50,412 nucleotides of DNA from Rhodospirillaceae bacterium (lineage in GTDB: Bacteria; Pseudomonadota; Alphaproteobacteria; GCA-2721365), in assembly GCA_002721365.1 (NCBI GenBank), contig PBKC01000034.1, positions 1-50,412 on the forward strand, written 5' to 3'. Shown here piece after piece: positions 23,469-32,553 of this stretch (the stretch's first letter is position 1; every line of letters starts with the position of its first letter). The notes under the pieces are model-generated. The model was not told the origin of the DNA, ran no database searches, and saw only the letters and a program-made list of their open reading frames with translations. A program made the position numbers and the translations under genes.

Positions 23469-24341
23469 CTATTCCCGATATTCGATCTCGCGGATCGCCG
23501 TCTCGACACCGTCCCGCATCTTGCCGCCCTGGACTCGGTAGGTCACGTCGTCGATGCGGTGCACCCAATTGCCATGGTCATCGTATTCGTAGGTGTAACG
23601 CATGTCGTTGAACAGCGCTTCCTTCTGATCGGCGCCCACCCAGCGATACTCCTGGAGATGGGCGACCGCGCCATGGTCGTTGTAATCCATGGTCGTCAGC
23701 GAATAGGGCCGATCGAAGGAATCGAAGCGCTTTTCCTCGACCACGCGGCCCTGGTCGTCATAGCTGCGAACGACGCGGCCCTCGTACTGGCCGACCTCGG
23801 TGCGCTTGGTCTCGACCATGTTGCCGCCTTCGTACTTCGCCTCGATGCGGTAGTACTCTTCGCCATACGGGTCGACCTTGCGGTCATCGATCACGTGCCC
23901 GTCGTCGTCCTCGACCATGTAGCGTGTATCACCCTTGCCGCCACCGGACGGTGCGAACGTCCCTTTGACCCCGTCTGCGGTGTGCTCGTAGGTCCAGGTT
24001 CCGGACTTCTCGTCCTCGGCATGCGCGATGGTCTCGGAGGCGAGCCGCCCCTGGTCGTCATAGGTAAGGCGGCGTTCGTAGTAGACGTCGCCCTGCAGGT
24101 TGAACTGGCGGATGACGGTGCGATCGCCGGCTTCGTTGTAGGTGACCTGGGCGACCGGGATCGGGTCGCCCTCGATCAGCGCGCCGCTGTCGTCTCGCCG
24201 GGATTCGGTGCGCTTGATGATCACCGACTTGACCGGCCCGCTCAGCCCGTCGCGCTCGAGATCGGGTTCGCCCGATGTCGCGTGCGCCGTGCCGCCGGCC
24301 AGGACGACCGCTAAGATCGCCGCTGCAATATTCCTAATCAT
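23469..24341 (-). CDS. Secreted YD-repeat protein
   Basis: ATG 24341 starts a signal peptide ([20 protein letters not shown], cleavage near AHA-TSG). The 290-residue product consists of YD/RHS-type beta repeats: [60 protein letters not shown] and [14 protein letters not shown]. Such short YD proteins differ from the giant Rhs toxins: no core-cleavage motif or toxin tip is present. A periplasmic binding or structural role is likely but unknown. It lies directly after tRNA-Pro on the same strand. Confidence 0.8.
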   Translation of the reverse strand: MIRNIAAAILAVVLAGGTAHATSGEPDLERDGLSGPVKSVIIKRTESRRDDSGALIEGDPIPVAQVTYNEAGDRTVIRQFNLQGDVYYERRLTYDDQGRLASETIAHAEDEKSGTWTYEHTADGVKGTFAPSGGGKGDTRYMVEDDDGHVIDDRKVDPYGEEYYRIEAKYEGGNMVETKRTEVGQYEGRVVRSYDDQGRVVEEKRFDSFDRPYSLTTMDYNDHGAVAHLQEYRWVGADQKEALFNDMRYTYEYDDHGNWVHRIDDVTYRVQGGKMRDGVETAIREIEYRE

Positions 24342-24449
24342 GACAGGTTCCGTTTCCATCCCGGTTTGGCTGTATTTTGCTTCAGATGTATAGACTCTCC
24401 GGGAGCCGCGCAACCGCACCCCCAGCCGCGGACAGGCCCGCAAGCGAGT

Positions 24450-25571
24450 TCACGGAACCGGATAGGGCGAGGCGGTGACGGCCGCGACGGCCGCGCGGAC
24501 CTCTTCGCGCACGGGCCCGGGCCGTGGCGAGTCGACGAGAGTCGTAAACCAGTGCTCGGGAGGGTTGCGGCCGGCGGCACGGTTCCATGTCAGCGCTCTC
24601 AGCACCGCCTCCGCCGACGGCGGCAGACGGTCGGGAATATCCATGCGGTTGAGCACGCCCCACACTCGGGTCCAGCAACGGCCGACCGACCAGGGATTGT
24701 AGCCTCCGCCGCCCGTGACGATGGTGCGCGGCGTCAGGAATGCCAGTGCCTCCACAACGGCCGCGTGCGCGTTATTGGATAGACCGAGCCCGGACAGCGG
24801 GTCTTCCAGCAGGGCGTCGGCACCGCACTGGATCATCACCGCCTGCGGCCGGTAGCGGTCGGCGAGCGGCAGGATCGCGGCATCGAGAATGAACGCCATC
24901 TCGACATCGTTGAAGCCCTTCGGCACCGGCAGGTTGCGAGCATAGCCGGTGCCGCGGTCGCCGACGGCGCCGCTCCGCGGCCAGCGACCGTCTTCGTGCA
25001 CCGAGATCGTCAGCACACGAGGATCGTCGAAGAAGGCGGCCTCGACCCCGTCCCCATGATGGGCGTCGATATCGACGTAGAGCACCCGGTCGAGGCCGTT
25101 GTCGAGCAGACGGAGGAGACCGAGAACCGGGTCGTTGAAGAAGCAGAACCCACTCGCCCGGTCGCGGCGGCCGTGATGGGTGCCGCCGGCCGGATTGTGG
25201 ACGATGCCCCCGTCGCGGACCAAGTCGGCAGCCCTGAGCGACGCCCCGCAGGCGGTGGCCGGCCGGCGGAACATCTCCGGATAGATCGGGCTTTCTATGG
25301 TGCCGAGATTGAAGCGCTCGCGCTGCACCGGGGTGACCGCCTGGGCCTCTTCGGCGGCGATCAGCGCCTCGATGTAGACGGGGTCGTGAAAACGGGCGAG
25401 CTCGGCCGGCGTCGCCCGCGGGCTGTCGACATAGACGTCTTCGGACAGCCAGCCGAGCGCCCGGACCAGGTCCATGACGGTGGAGACCCGCGGGATCGAC
25501 AGCGGGTGGCGCGCGCCGAAACGCGAATGGCGGTAGATCTCGCTGCCGATGAACCAGGGCCGGGCGGGCAT
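24450..25571 (-). CDS. Class I/II histone-deacetylase-like (AcuC-type) deacetylase
   Basis: The 373-residue enzyme belongs to the zinc-dependent arginase/deacetylase fold. Seen: HNPAGGTHHGRRDRASGFCF (active-site His pair), VLYVDIDAHHGDGVEAAF (zinc Asp and His), ISVHEDGRWPRSG, QCGADALLEDPLSGLGLS (second zinc Asp) and VTGGGGYNPWSVGR (catalytic Tyr). Bacterial members remove acetyl groups from lysines (AcuC, on acetyl-CoA synthetase) or from polyamines. The neighbours do not point to either. It ends 108 bp before the YD-repeat gene and is divergent from the thiamine-transport operon. Confidence 0.92.
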   Translation of the reverse strand: MPARPWFIGSEIYRHSRFGARHPLSIPRVSTVMDLVRALGWLSEDVYVDSPRATPAELARFHDPVYIEALIAAEEAQAVTPVQRERFNLGTIESPIYPEMFRRPATACGASLRAADLVRDGGIVHNPAGGTHHGRRDRASGFCFFNDPVLGLLRLLDNGLDRVLYVDIDAHHGDGVEAAFFDDPRVLTISVHEDGRWPRSGAVGDRGTGYARNLPVPKGFNDVEMAFILDAAILPLADRYRPQAVMIQCGADALLEDPLSGLGLSNNAHAAVVEALAFLTPRTIVTGGGGYNPWSVGRCWTRVWGVLNRMDIPDRLPPSAEAVLRALTWNRAAGRNPPEHWFTTLVDSPRPGPVREEVRAAVAAVTASPYPVP

Positions 25572-25640
25572 AAGTGCAGAGTGCGACGCAGAGAGGTCCT
25601 GTCAATGGGGCTTGTCGGCACCCCGATAAGCCTGCATGGT

Positions 25641-25735
25641 GCGGGTCCGCAGGGGGAGCCGCAGTTCGCGGCTGAGAGGTCCCGCCGGGGACGACCCCAC
25701 GAACCTGCTCCGGATAATGCCGGCGAAGGGACGCG
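25641..25735 (+). promoter_or_regulatory. TPP riboswitch upstream of thiZ
   Basis: The THI-box core is evident: GGGGGAGCC (25652-25660), GCGGCTGAGAGG (ending 25679), GACCCC, ACGAACCTG and CCGGATAATGCCGGCGAAGG before the start codon. It binds thiamine pyrophosphate and switches off thiamine genes. The conserved 3' strand GAAGGGA (25725-25731) lies 7 nt before the thiZ ATG and can itself serve as SD, so control is probably at translation initiation. No separate terminator hairpin is seen. Confidence 0.95.
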
Positions 25736-25738
25736 TCC

Positions 25739-26503
25739 ATGGCCATCGCGACATACCCCTCCGACTCCGCGCCGCCGTCGATCTCGATCGAGAACGCAGG
25801 CCTCCATTATGCGGGCCGAGCTCTGTTCGAAGGGCTGGACGTCCGGATCGAGGGTGGCCGGTTCACCTGCCTTCTCGGGCCCAGCGGGGTGGGAAAGAGC
25901 AGTCTCCTGCGGCTGATCGCCGGATTGGAGCCACGGGCATCGGAAACGGTCGTCCGCCTGGGCAGCAACGGTAATTCCAGGCGCGATGTCGCCTATATGG
26001 CGCAGACCGATCTGCTGCTTCCCTGGCTCACGGTGATCGAAAACGTGACCCTGGGCGCAAGGCTCCGGGGCGAGCGAGCGGATACGGAACGCGCGCGGGC
26101 ACTGCTCGACCGGGTCGGACTGCTCGACCGGGCCGACGATCGACCGAGGGCCTTGTCAGGCGGCATGCGCCAGCGCGTGGCGCTCGCCCGCACGCTGATG
26201 GAAAACCGACCGATCGTTCTCATGGACGAGCCTTTCGCGGCCCTCGATGCCATCACCCGCGGCCGGTTGCAGGCGCTCGCGGCCGAACTCCTGGTCGGGC
26301 GGACGGTAGTGCTGGTGACCCACGATCCGCTCGAAGCCTTGCGCCTCGCCCACCGCATCCACGTCATGGCCGGCCGGCCTGCGCATCTCGGGGAAGCGCT
26401 GGAGGTTCCGGGAATGCCGCCGCGCGATCCCGTCGCCACGGCCCATCTCGGCCTCTATGAAACCCTCCTTCACCGCCTCACCGCGGCCGATACCGCGCAA
26501 TGA
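25739..26503 (+). CDS. thiZ: Thiamine-precursor ABC transporter, ATP-binding protein
   Basis: The 254-residue ATPase has Walker A LLGPSGVGKSSLL (Lys53), signature LSGGMRQR (139-146), Walker B PIVLMDEPFAALD (Asp163-Glu164) and the switch His in VLVTHDPLEALRLA. It energises uptake of a thiamine precursor (formyl-aminopyrimidine or HMP type) with ThiX and the binding protein ThiY. The TPP riboswitch directly upstream supports the specificity. Its stop overlaps the thiX start by 4 nt. The binding-protein gene is not next but 5 kb downstream behind a second riboswitch. Confidence 0.92.
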   Translation: MAIATYPSDSAPPSISIENAGLHYAGRALFEGLDVRIEGGRFTCLLGPSGVGKSSLLRLIAGLEPRASETVVRLGSNGNSRRDVAYMAQTDLLLPWLTVIENVTLGARLRGERADTERARALLDRVGLLDRADDRPRALSGGMRQRVALARTLMENRPIVLMDEPFAALDAITRGRLQALAAELLVGRTVVLVTHDPLEALRLAHRIHVMAGRPAHLGEALEVPGMPPRDPVATAHLGLYETLLHRLTAADTAQ

Positions 26504-27240
26504 CCGTTCTCCGTCCCATCGTCGTCGTCTTCGGCCTGCTCCTCCTTTGGCAGAGCATCGTCTGGCTGACGGGCGCGCCGCCCTACATCCTGCCGGCGCC
26601 GGAGCGGGTGGTGGCGGCATGGTGGCGGGTCTCGTCGTCCCTCCTGTCGAACGCCGGGACCACCCTGCTCGAGATCGTCCTCGGCATCGCCATCGGCGCT
26701 CTGCTGGGCATTGCGAGCGCTCTCACTCTGTCGAGCTTCCGGCGACTGCGCCTTTGGCTGCTGCCGGTGCTGGTCGCGTCACAGGCCGTACCGGTCTTCG
26801 CCCTGGCGCCGCTTCTGGTCCTATGGCTGGGCTACGGCCTCGCCTCGAAAGTCGCGATGGCGACGCTCATTATCTATTTCCCTGTCACGGTGAGCTTCTT
26901 CGACGGGCTGCGCCGCACCGACCCGGCCTGGATCGACCTCGCCCGGAGCATGGATGCGAGCCCCTGGGCGATCCTCCGCCATATCCGTATCCCGGCCGCC
27001 CTCCCTGCCCTCGCCTCGGGCCTCCGTGTGGCGGTGGCGGTGGCGCCGATCGGAGCCGTGGTCGGGGAATGGGTCGGCGCCAGCGCCGGCCTGGGCTACA
27101 TGATGCTCCACGCCAACGGCCGCATGCAGACCGACGTCATGTTCGCCGCCTTGCTCACATTGGCCGTCCTCTCGGTCGCCCTCTATTTCGCGACCGACAT
27201 CGTCCTGAAGCGCCTGCTGACCTGGCAGCCCGACCGCTAG
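26500..27240 (+). CDS. thiX: Thiamine-precursor ABC transporter, permease
   Basis: The 246-residue BPD-type permease has about six hydrophobic helices, the conserved PPYILPAPERVVAAWWR start region and the cytoplasmic EAA-type loop (DLARSMDASPWAILRHIRIP) that docks on the ATPase. The start ATG overlaps the thiZ stop (ATGA), so translation is coupled. It ends 3 nt before the end of the convergent egtB gene, with no terminator between them. Confidence 0.92.
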   Translation: MTVLRPIVVVFGLLLLWQSIVWLTGAPPYILPAPERVVAAWWRVSSSLLSNAGTTLLEIVLGIAIGALLGIASALTLSSFRRLRLWLLPVLVASQAVPVFALAPLLVLWLGYGLASKVAMATLIIYFPVTVSFFDGLRRTDPAWIDLARSMDASPWAILRHIRIPAALPALASGLRVAVAVAPIGAVVGEWVGASAGLGYMMLHANGRMQTDVMFAALLTLAVLSVALYFATDIVLKRLLTWQPDR

Positions 27241-27243
27241 CCC

Positions 27244-28374
27244 CTACCGCGCCAGCCTGAAGCCGGCCGGGATGTGGCGGATATCGGCGGTGTAGAAGTT
27301 CCGGAAGCTCGGCCGCGTCACCTCAGGCGCGCTCAGCAGACTGCCGCCGCGGAGGACATGATGGCGGCCGTCGAACCAGGGCCGGGAATAGCCGTCATAG
27401 GGGTAGGCCGCGAAGCCGGGATAGGGATGGAACAAATCGGCGCACCATTCCCAGACTTGGCCGCTCTCTTCCAGCAGGCCGGCACGGGCCGCCGTTTCCC
27501 ATTCGGCCTCGCGCGGCAACCGGCAGTCGGCCCAGCGCGCGAACGCCTCCGCTTCGTGGAAGCTGACGCCGGTGACCGGTGCATCCGGAGCGAGAGGACA
27601 AGGTCCGGTCGCCGTTGCCCCATGCCATTCGCCGTCCCGTCCCCGTTTCCACCAGGCCGGCGCATGAGCCCCCGTCTCCTGCAGCCATTGCCGGCCGGCC
27701 GTCGACCATAAGGCCGAACGGCCATAGCCGCCCTCCGTCATGAAGGCGAGGTACTCGGCGTTGCTGACCGGCTTCCCGGCGATGGCGAACGATTGCAGCA
27801 TCGCCTGTCGCGCCGGGCCCTCGTTATCGAACGCGAACGAACCGGCATCGGCGCCGACCCGGTAGGTCCCTGCGGCGACGGAGCGCAGGTCCGGTTCAGG
27901 TGAGCACGGGAAGAGGGGATGCGGCGTCACGTACCCCTCAGGCCGCGCCAGCACGGCATGCACCCGTGCGGTATCGATGGTCTCAAGGTGCTGAACGTGA
28001 TGGCCGATCAGGAAATGAAGCAGATAGTCGTCGGCGAGCAACCGGCCAGGTCCACCCAAGGCCGCCGCCAGCAGCCGGCCGTTCTCCGCCTGCAGCGCTT
28101 CCGCCCAGGCGAGCAGGCGGTCGCGAGCCGGAAGGCGTGCACCCCGCCCGGCCTTCGGCGCGAACTCGGGCCACGCGTCGGCGCTCAAAGGCCGGGTGAT
28201 GCGATCGTCGCCGGCCAGCACTTCCCGAAGCCAGTAGCATTCGACATAGACGCAGTGGGCGAGATGCCAGCCGAGCGGGCTGAGATGCCTGTTAAGGGGC
28301 TCGGCGAACAGAACGTCGTCGGCTGTCTCGATTCGTGCGCGAAGCACCGCCTGCAGGGCGGCGAAACGCCCCAA
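27244..28374 (-). CDS. egtB: Ergothioneine sulfoxide synthase, EgtB-like
   Basis: EgtB is a non-heme iron enzyme that joins trimethyl-histidine to a cysteine donor and oxygen. The N-terminal DinB-like part has GWHLAHCVYVE (His37, His40) and GHHVQHLETID (His125-129), the expected three-His iron site. The C-terminal formylglycine-enzyme-like domain has GKPVSNAEYLAFM, VTGVSFHEAEAFARWADCRL, PREAEWETAARAG, GQVWEWCADLFHPYPGF and VLRGGSLLSAP. No in-frame ATG occurs near the N-terminus; I propose TTG 28374 (376 residues), just after the egtC stop, while GTG 28347 is another choice. The order egtC-egtB on one strand with divergent egtD supports the assignment. Confidence 0.85.
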   Translation of the reverse strand: MGRFAALQAVLRARIETADDVLFAEPLNRHLSPLGWHLAHCVYVECYWLREVLAGDDRITRPLSADAWPEFAPKAGRGARLPARDRLLAWAEALQAENGRLLAAALGGPGRLLADDYLLHFLIGHHVQHLETIDTARVHAVLARPEGYVTPHPLFPCSPEPDLRSVAAGTYRVGADAGSFAFDNEGPARQAMLQSFAIAGKPVSNAEYLAFMTEGGYGRSALWSTAGRQWLQETGAHAPAWWKRGRDGEWHGATATGPCPLAPDAPVTGVSFHEAEAFARWADCRLPREAEWETAARAGLLEESGQVWEWCADLFHPYPGFAAYPYDGYSRPWFDGRHHVLRGGSLLSAPEVTRPSFRNFYTADIRHIPAGFRLAR

Positions 28375-28388
28375 GCGTTCGTCGCGGT

Positions 28389-29168
28389 CTAGAGAGGGCG
28401 GAATTGCGGCGCCTCTCCGGGCATGAGAACGACGAGATGACGATCGGGTACCGGCGTCCACGCGCCGCCGATGGTCAACGGCTCGGACGCGACCAGGGCG
28501 CCGTCGGGAAAGGCCGGATCGGCGTCGGTGACGTAGAGCGACGGGCTGGCATGGCCGAAGGACGACCGCGTCGCGTAGAGCGCCCGGCCGTCGGTCACCA
28601 GGATATTGAAGAGAACGGCGATAGCGCCGTCCCGCGCCCAGCTTCCGACATGGTCGTGGAGCCGCATGACGGCGCTCGCCAGATCGTCCGTATCCCTCGC
28701 CAGGGCCCGGAGACAGGCGAACAGATGCTCTGAATCGGTGTTGCCGCCGACGGTCGCATCGACCTCGGGCGGCAGACACGCCCGCATCGTTGCCCGCATC
28801 GTCCGGGCGAAGTCCTGGATGAATCCGTTATGCGAAAACAGCAGGCCATCGGCGACGAAAGGATGGGTGTTGGCCAGACCGAAGCCGAGCCCCGGCGTCG
28901 CGCTACGGACGTTGCCCACCAACACGCCGCTCGATATCGTGCGCCCGAGATGGACGAGATTGGTGTCGGCCCAGATCGGCAGCGGGTTCAGGTAAACGCC
29001 GGGCGTTCCGTCCGGCAAATACCACCCGAAGCCGAAGCCGTCGGCATTGACGGTCGCCGAGAGCTGCTCGCGCGGCTTCCACGACTGGACAGCCAGACTA
29101 TGCGGGGGATCGAGGGCGAAAGCCCCCAACGATATCGGCGGCCCGATATAGGCAGCGTGGCGGCACAT
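28389..29168 (-). CDS. egtC: Ergothioneine gamma-glutamyl hydrolase, class II amidotransferase
   Basis: The 259-residue protein starts MCRHAAYIGPP, with the N-terminal nucleophile Cys2 of class II glutamine amidotransferases, followed by NADGFGFGWYLPDG, VGNVRSATPGLGF, NTHPFVADGLLFSHNGFI and TDSEHLFACL. EgtC removes gamma-glutamate from the gamma-glutamyl-hercynylcysteine sulfoxide made by EgtB. Its presence implies the actinobacterial-type route with gamma-glutamylcysteine as sulfur donor. Neither egtA nor egtE is in the window. Confidence 0.9.
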   Translation of the reverse strand: MCRHAAYIGPPISLGAFALDPPHSLAVQSWKPREQLSATVNADGFGFGWYLPDGTPGVYLNPLPIWADTNLVHLGRTISSGVLVGNVRSATPGLGFGLANTHPFVADGLLFSHNGFIQDFARTMRATMRACLPPEVDATVGGNTDSEHLFACLRALARDTDDLASAVMRLHDHVGSWARDGAIAVLFNILVTDGRALYATRSSFGHASPSLYVTDADPAFPDGALVASEPLTIGGAWTPVPDRHLVVLMPGEAPQFRPL

Positions 29169-29287
29169 GGAAGCGTTATCCGAGACGCAGGCTTGAGGCG
29201 ACGTTCGCCGATGCTAGCCTATCGACCATGCGCGACACCAGGGCGCCAGGACGGTGCACCGGACTCGGGATACGAGGGGGAGAAACA

Positions 29288-30310
29288 ATGGCAACGACGG
29301 CGCACCACACGGCGGAGGTTATCGACGCTCCCGAAGAAGCCAACGAGGTCGCACTGACCGAGATCCCGCCGGCCCGGCCCGTTCCCAGTCTGCTGGACGA
29401 CGCCCGCAACGGCCTCCTGAAGAAACCCCGGTCGATCCCACCGAAATATTTCTACGACGGGGTCGGCTCGCAGCTCTTCGATCAGATATGCGACACGCCC
29501 GAATACTATCCGACCCGGACCGAGGCCGCGCTGCTGGAAGTGCATTCCGATGAGATCGTCGCAGTGGCCCGCCCCGAGGAAATTCTCGAACTCGGTGCCG
29601 GCACCATGCGCAAGACGCGCTTCCTGATCGACGCCGCCGCGCAATCGGGGACGTTGACCAGCTACGCCCCTTTCGACATCTCCGCCGATGCGCTGGAAGA
29701 GACCGGCCGGCGAATCGTCGGCGACTACCGCTCGCTCGATCTCAACCTGCTGGTCGGCGACTATCTCGCCGGGCTCGACAACCTGCCGCGGAGCGATGCC
29801 CGCCGGCTGTTCGTCTTCCTTGGCGGGACGATCGGCAATTTCGAACCGGCGGCAGCGGAAGCCTTCCTCGCGGAGCTCGCGGATCACATGCAGCCCGGCG
29901 ATCACCTGCTGATCGGCATGGACCGGGTCAAGGACCCGGCGGTCCTGACCGCCGCCTACAACGATGCTCAAGGGGTGACGGCGGCGTTCAACCTGAACCT
30001 CCTCGACGTACTGAACCGTGAGCTCGGCGCGGACTTCGACACAGGTCGTTTTTTCCATCGCGCAGTCTTCAACGAGGCTTTGAGCCGCATCGAAATGCAT
30101 CTGGTCTCCAGGGGAAAACAACGCGTGCATTGCGCGGCGCTGGATGCGGCGATCGAACTCGAGGACGGCGAGACCATCCTCACCGAGATCAGCCGCAAGT
30201 TCACGGACCAGTCCATCGCCGCGCTGATGGAGGACACCGGCTTCGCCATCGAACGCCACTTTAGGCCGGCGAACGACTACTTCTCGCTGGTCCTCGCCAA
30301 GCCGCGGTAG
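29288..30310 (+). CDS. egtD: L-histidine N-alpha-methyltransferase
   Basis: GGGGGAG sets the ATG at 29288 (340 residues); the open frame extends upstream without homology. EgtD trimethylates histidine to hercynine using SAM. Seen: [30 protein letters not shown], the SAM loop [68 protein letters not shown] and the closing [19 protein letters not shown]. It is divergent from egtC across 119 bp, which must contain both promoters. An SDR gene follows 41 nt downstream. Confidence 0.95.
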   Translation: MATTAHHTAEVIDAPEEANEVALTEIPPARPVPSLLDDARNGLLKKPRSIPPKYFYDGVGSQLFDQICDTPEYYPTRTEAALLEVHSDEIVAVARPEEILELGAGTMRKTRFLIDAAAQSGTLTSYAPFDISADALEETGRRIVGDYRSLDLNLLVGDYLAGLDNLPRSDARRLFVFLGGTIGNFEPAAAEAFLAELADHMQPGDHLLIGMDRVKDPAVLTAAYNDAQGVTAAFNLNLLDVLNRELGADFDTGRFFHRAVFNEALSRIEMHLVSRGKQRVHCAALDAAIELEDGETILTEISRKFTDQSIAALMEDTGFAIERHFRPANDYFSLVLAKPR

Positions 30311-30351
30311 CGGCGTTTATCCTTCCCCGACAGACACAGGGGAGAGAACAC

Positions 30352-31104
30352 ATGACCAAGGAATTCGCGGGCAAGGTCGCCCTCGTCACCGGCGGATCGC
30401 GGGGCATCGGCCGTGCTATCTGCCGCCTGCTCGCCCAGGGCGGCGCAGCGGTCGCCGTCAACTATGCGAACGACGAGAACGGCGCCAAAGAGACCAAGCG
30501 CGTGGTCGAGGCCGAGGGCGCCAAATGTCTGGTGGTCAGGGCCGACGTCTCCGACGAAGGCCAGGTCGCGTCGATGGTTTCGCAGGTCGAAGGCGCGCTG
30601 GGACCGGTCGACATACTGGTCGCCAACGCAGGATGGATTCAAACCGGCACTCACGAGGAAGTCGACTTCGCCACCTGGAAGCGGCACTTCACCATCAATA
30701 CCGACGGCGTGTTCCTTCCCGTCTGGGCAGTGAAGGACGGCATGATCGCCCGCGGTGACGGCCGCATCGTCTGCATCTCGTCGATCGCGGCGCTTCGGCC
30801 GCGGCCGCGCCAGATCGCCTATGGCGCCGCCAAGGCCGCCGTGATCGGGCTGGTCAGAAGCTGCGCCGAGGCGTTCGCGCCGCAGGTCCGCATCAACTGC
30901 ATCGCACCGGGCCTGATCGAAACCGACATGAGCAACACGCTATCGCCGGAGATCCGCAAGGTCATGGTCGACCAGACGCCGATGAAGCGGATCGGCCGGC
31001 CCGAGGAGATCGCCGAACTGGCCGCCTTCCTTCTATCCGACCGGTCGAGCTTCACCACCGGCCAGACGATGGTCGCCTCCGGCGGGCGCGTGACGCTGCC
31101 CTAG
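30352..31104 (+). CDS. Short-chain dehydrogenase/reductase, FabG-like
   Basis: The 250-residue SDR has the NAD(P) loop [22 protein letters not shown] (NAG motif), catalytic Ser in [11 protein letters not shown], catalytic Tyr and Lys in YGAAKAA, and the closing GLIETDM. Acceptance of NADP is plausible. FabG-like SDRs reduce many 3-oxoacyl or sugar substrates. It probably forms an operon with egtD (41-nt gap), but no SDR step is known in ergothioneine biosynthesis, so the link may be only positional. Confidence 0.88.
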   Translation: MTKEFAGKVALVTGGSRGIGRAICRLLAQGGAAVAVNYANDENGAKETKRVVEAEGAKCLVVRADVSDEGQVASMVSQVEGALGPVDILVANAGWIQTGTHEEVDFATWKRHFTINTDGVFLPVWAVKDGMIARGDGRIVCISSIAALRPRPRQIAYGAAKAAVIGLVRSCAEAFAPQVRINCIAPGLIETDMSNTLSPEIRKVMVDQTPMKRIGRPEEIAELAAFLLSDRSSFTTGQTMVASGGRVTLP

Positions 31105-31116
31105 AAGCGATGTTCT

Positions 31117-31144
31117 TGACGGTTTATCGATAGCTAAACCGTCA
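31117..31144. terminator. Perfect 10-bp hairpin after the SDR gene
   Basis: TGACGGTTTA-TCGATAGC-TAAACCGTCA lies 12 nt after the SDR stop. It is perfectly paired but has no T-run, so it may be a weak terminator or an mRNA 3'-end stabiliser. Confidence 0.5.
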
Positions 31145-31149
31145 TCCCC

Positions 31150-31232
31150 ACACAGCCCGCGCCCGCCAAGGCGGGCGGCGGGGGTCCATGCGAGCGGTAC
31201 GGCTTCCGGATTCCGCCTGCGCGGGGGATGAC
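31150..31232. repeat. Palindromic extragenic repeat, CCCGC-GCGGG family
   Basis: Two small GC palindromes (CGCCCGCCAAGGCGGGCG and CCGCCTGCGCGGG) flank a spacer. The same layout recurs at 44700-44775 and 47590-47705, always between operons. This is a REP-like family; no coding potential. Confidence 0.65.
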
Positions 31233-31300
31233 GGCTTCAGGGGCATGCCCACCCGAACCGTCGTGCGGGGTTGCACGTCCGGCGGCGAGCCATCATCATG

Positions 31301-31396
31301 ACGTTGCCCTGCGGGGGGAGCCGGTTGTCCGGCTGAGAGGTTCCGTTCCGGAACGACCCCTTGAACCTGATCCGGATCATACCGGCGAAGGGACGC
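31301..31396 (+). promoter_or_regulatory. Second TPP riboswitch, upstream of thiY
   Basis: The THI-box parts are GGGGGGAGCCGG (31313-31324), CCGGCTGAGAGGTTCC, CCCCTTGAACCTGATCCGG and ACCGGCGAAGGGA (31381-31393). It differs from the copy at 25641-25735 in the loops, so it is not a recent duplicate. The thiY start is about 95 nt further on with its own SD; an ATG at 31398 directly after the aptamer opens a different frame. The aptamer may act on transcription or on that short upstream frame; no clear terminator is seen. Confidence 0.95.
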
Positions 31397-31491
31397 GATG
31401 ACCCAGATTCCCATTTCCGCATTCATTCCGTCGCGCGTGCCGCCCTGTCATGGCCCGGCATGGATCAACGCGCGCGTTTCCAGGAGGTCTC

Positions 31492-32466
31492 ATGCGCCTT
31501 GCCGCCACCCTGATGCTCGCCCTGTCGTTCTCGGCTTCGCTCGCGACGCCGTCAACTGCGGCCGACAAGCTCACCGTGTTGCTGGACTGGTTCGTCAACC
31601 CGGACCACGGCCCCCTGGTCGTCGCCAAGGAGAAAGGCATCTTCGCGGCCCACGACCTGGAGGTCACGTTAATCGCGCCGGCCGATCCGAACGACCCGCC
31701 CAAGTTGGTGGCCGCAGGCAAAGCTGACCTGGCGGTCGGCTATCAGCCGCAATTGACGGTTCAAGTGGCGGAGGGGTTGCCCCTGGTCCGGGTCGGAACC
31801 CTGGTGGCGACGCCGCTGAGCGCCCTGGTCGTGCTGGCCGACGGACCGGTGAAGACCATCGCCGACCTGAAGGGCCGCAAGGTCGGCTATTCGGTCGGCG
31901 GATTCGAGGACGCGATCCTCGGCACCATGCTGAAGACCAACGGCCTCACCCTCGACGACGTCACCCTTGTGAACGTCAACTTTTCGCTGTCGCCTTCGCT
32001 TCTCTCGGGTCGGGTCGACGCGGTCATCGGCGCTTACCGCAATTTCGAGCTCAACCAGATGGAGCTGGAAGGAAGCGAAGGACGGGCCTTCTTCGTCGAG
32101 GAAGAAGGGGTGCCGCCCTATGACGAGCTGATCCTGATCGCCCGCCGCGACCGAATCGAGGATCCGAAGCTGCGCCGATTCGTCGATGCCGTCGAGGAAG
32201 CGACGCAATACGTGATCAACCACCCCGACGAAGCATGGGAGGCGTTCGCGGCAAGCGGCGACGAACTGGATGATGAGCTCAACCGACGGGCGTGGGCTGA
32301 CACCCTGCCCCGCTTCGCGCTCCGGCCAGCCGCACTGGACAGCAACCGCTACGCCCGGTTCGCCACCTTCTTGAAAGCACAGGGGTTGATCCCGGACGCC
32401 CTGCCGGTCGAGAGCTATGCCGTGGAACTGCCTACGGAATCTGCTGGGGCGATGCCTGACCGATAG
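31492..32466 (+). CDS. thiY: Thiamine-precursor binding protein, THI5/NMT1-like
   Basis: AGGAGG fixes the ATG at 31492. The 324-residue protein has a signal peptide (1-24, LALSFSASLATPSTAA) and then the family hallmark LTVLLDWFVNPDHGPLVVAK, typical of periplasmic proteins that bind pyrimidine precursors of thiamine. Further family segments are KADLAVGYQPQLTVQVAEG, VGYSVGGFED and the late NRYARFATFLKAQGLI. It is the missing partner of ThiZX, which lies 4.3 kb upstream. A TPP riboswitch precedes it. Confidence 0.92.
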   Translation: MRLAATLMLALSFSASLATPSTAADKLTVLLDWFVNPDHGPLVVAKEKGIFAAHDLEVTLIAPADPNDPPKLVAAGKADLAVGYQPQLTVQVAEGLPLVRVGTLVATPLSALVVLADGPVKTIADLKGRKVGYSVGGFEDAILGTMLKTNGLTLDDVTLVNVNFSLSPSLLSGRVDAVIGAYRNFELNQMELEGSEGRAFFVEEEGVPPYDELILIARRDRIEDPKLRRFVDAVEEATQYVINHPDEAWEAFAASGDELDDELNRRAWADTLPRFALRPAALDSNRYARFATFLKAQGLIPDALPVESYAVELPTESAGAMPDR

Positions 32467-32503
32467 GTCTTGGCGCCCCGCAACCATTACGTCATAATCC
32501 GCG

Positions 32504-32530
32504 CGTCGCCGCAGGGGGAATGCGGCGACG
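32504..32530. other. Perfect 10-bp hairpin between thiY and the Mrp operon
   Basis: CGTCGCCGCA-GGGGGAA-TGCGGCGACG sits 38 nt after the thiY stop and 23 nt before the mnhE start. No T-run follows. It could separate the two units or stabilise the thiY transcript. Confidence 0.5.
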
Positions 32531-32553
32531 GAGGGGACGCACACGGGGGCAGG

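Noticed and set aside
31398..31727. A 109-codon gene directly after the second riboswitch
   Set aside because: Its translation past codon 35 is an out-of-frame reading of thiY and has no domain; at most it is a short upstream frame.
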